Shown here piece by piece: positions 5,428 through 5,434 of a DNA stretch of 5,434 nucleotides. Source of the stretch: Candidatus Omnitrophota bacterium (GTDB lineage: Bacteria > Omnitrophota > Gorgyraeia > Tantalellales > Tantalellaceae); NCBI GenBank assembly GCA_023142805.1, contig JAGLIU010000168.1:1-5434 (forward strand). The letters are read 5' to 3'. Position 1 is the stretch's first letter; each line of letters starts with the position of its first letter. Below the pieces are notes generated by a model, which was given only the letters and a program-made list of their open reading frames with translations, had not been told where the DNA came from and searched no databases. A program made the translations under genes and the position numbers.

Positions 5428-5434
5428 TTCAACA

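Noticed and set aside
5301..5434. Coding sequence or CRISPR-like array in the G-rich tract
   Set aside because: Frames give low-complexity Gly/Arg or Pro/Leu/Tyr strings with stops and no start signals. Unit length is 7 nt and degenerate, with no spacers, so it is not a CRISPR array.

Overview
The window is a compact stretch of bacterial chromosome. All of its convincing genes lie on the + strand, with short or overlapping junctions. Signal-peptide and lipoprotein genes and the short AT-leaning spacers fit a free-living or particle-associated Gram-negative-type (diderm) bacterium. The mix of genes (a small entericidin-like lipoprotein, tandem CNNM/CorC proteins, a PflX-type radical SAM protein) and the frequent CGCG-containing codons recall uncultured lineages such as Omnitrophota. 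That assignment is a low-confidence inference; no marker gene here fixes the phylum.

Region 1 (1-1120) is a likely operon. It starts with the C-terminal half of a peptide deformylase, cut by the window edge. A YqeY/GatB-domain protein follows 11 nt later, then after 14 nt a small exported, Lys/Ala/Thr/Val-rich protein. A hairpin with a perfect 8-bp outer stem and 4-bp inner stem (1087-1117) closes this block and probably marks its transcription end.

Region 2 (1175-5256) looks like a second transcription unit concerned mainly with ion handling at the membrane. Two tandem CNNM/CorC-type proteins are separated by only 2 nt; the first has CNNM, paired CBS and CorC_HlyC domains, and the second lacks the CorC_HlyC domain. 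After 66 nt comes a membrane protein that joins one TrkH/KtrB-like pore segment (TGTGFTT) to a TrkA_C (RCK-C) domain. Its stop overlaps the start of a 47-residue entericidin-like lipoprotein, and a PflX-type (COG1313) radical SAM enzyme follows.

Region 3 (5257-5434) is non-coding. It holds about 127 nt of strongly G-rich DNA (57 G against 9 C on the + strand) that reads as a degenerate 7-nt tandem repeat of the type RGGNTAN.

The items most worth a second look are the single-pore-segment/RCK-C protein, the heptad repeat tract, and a perfect 12-bp inverted repeat with a GATA loop inside the 3' end of the radical SAM gene. No complete new defence or mobile system is visible.
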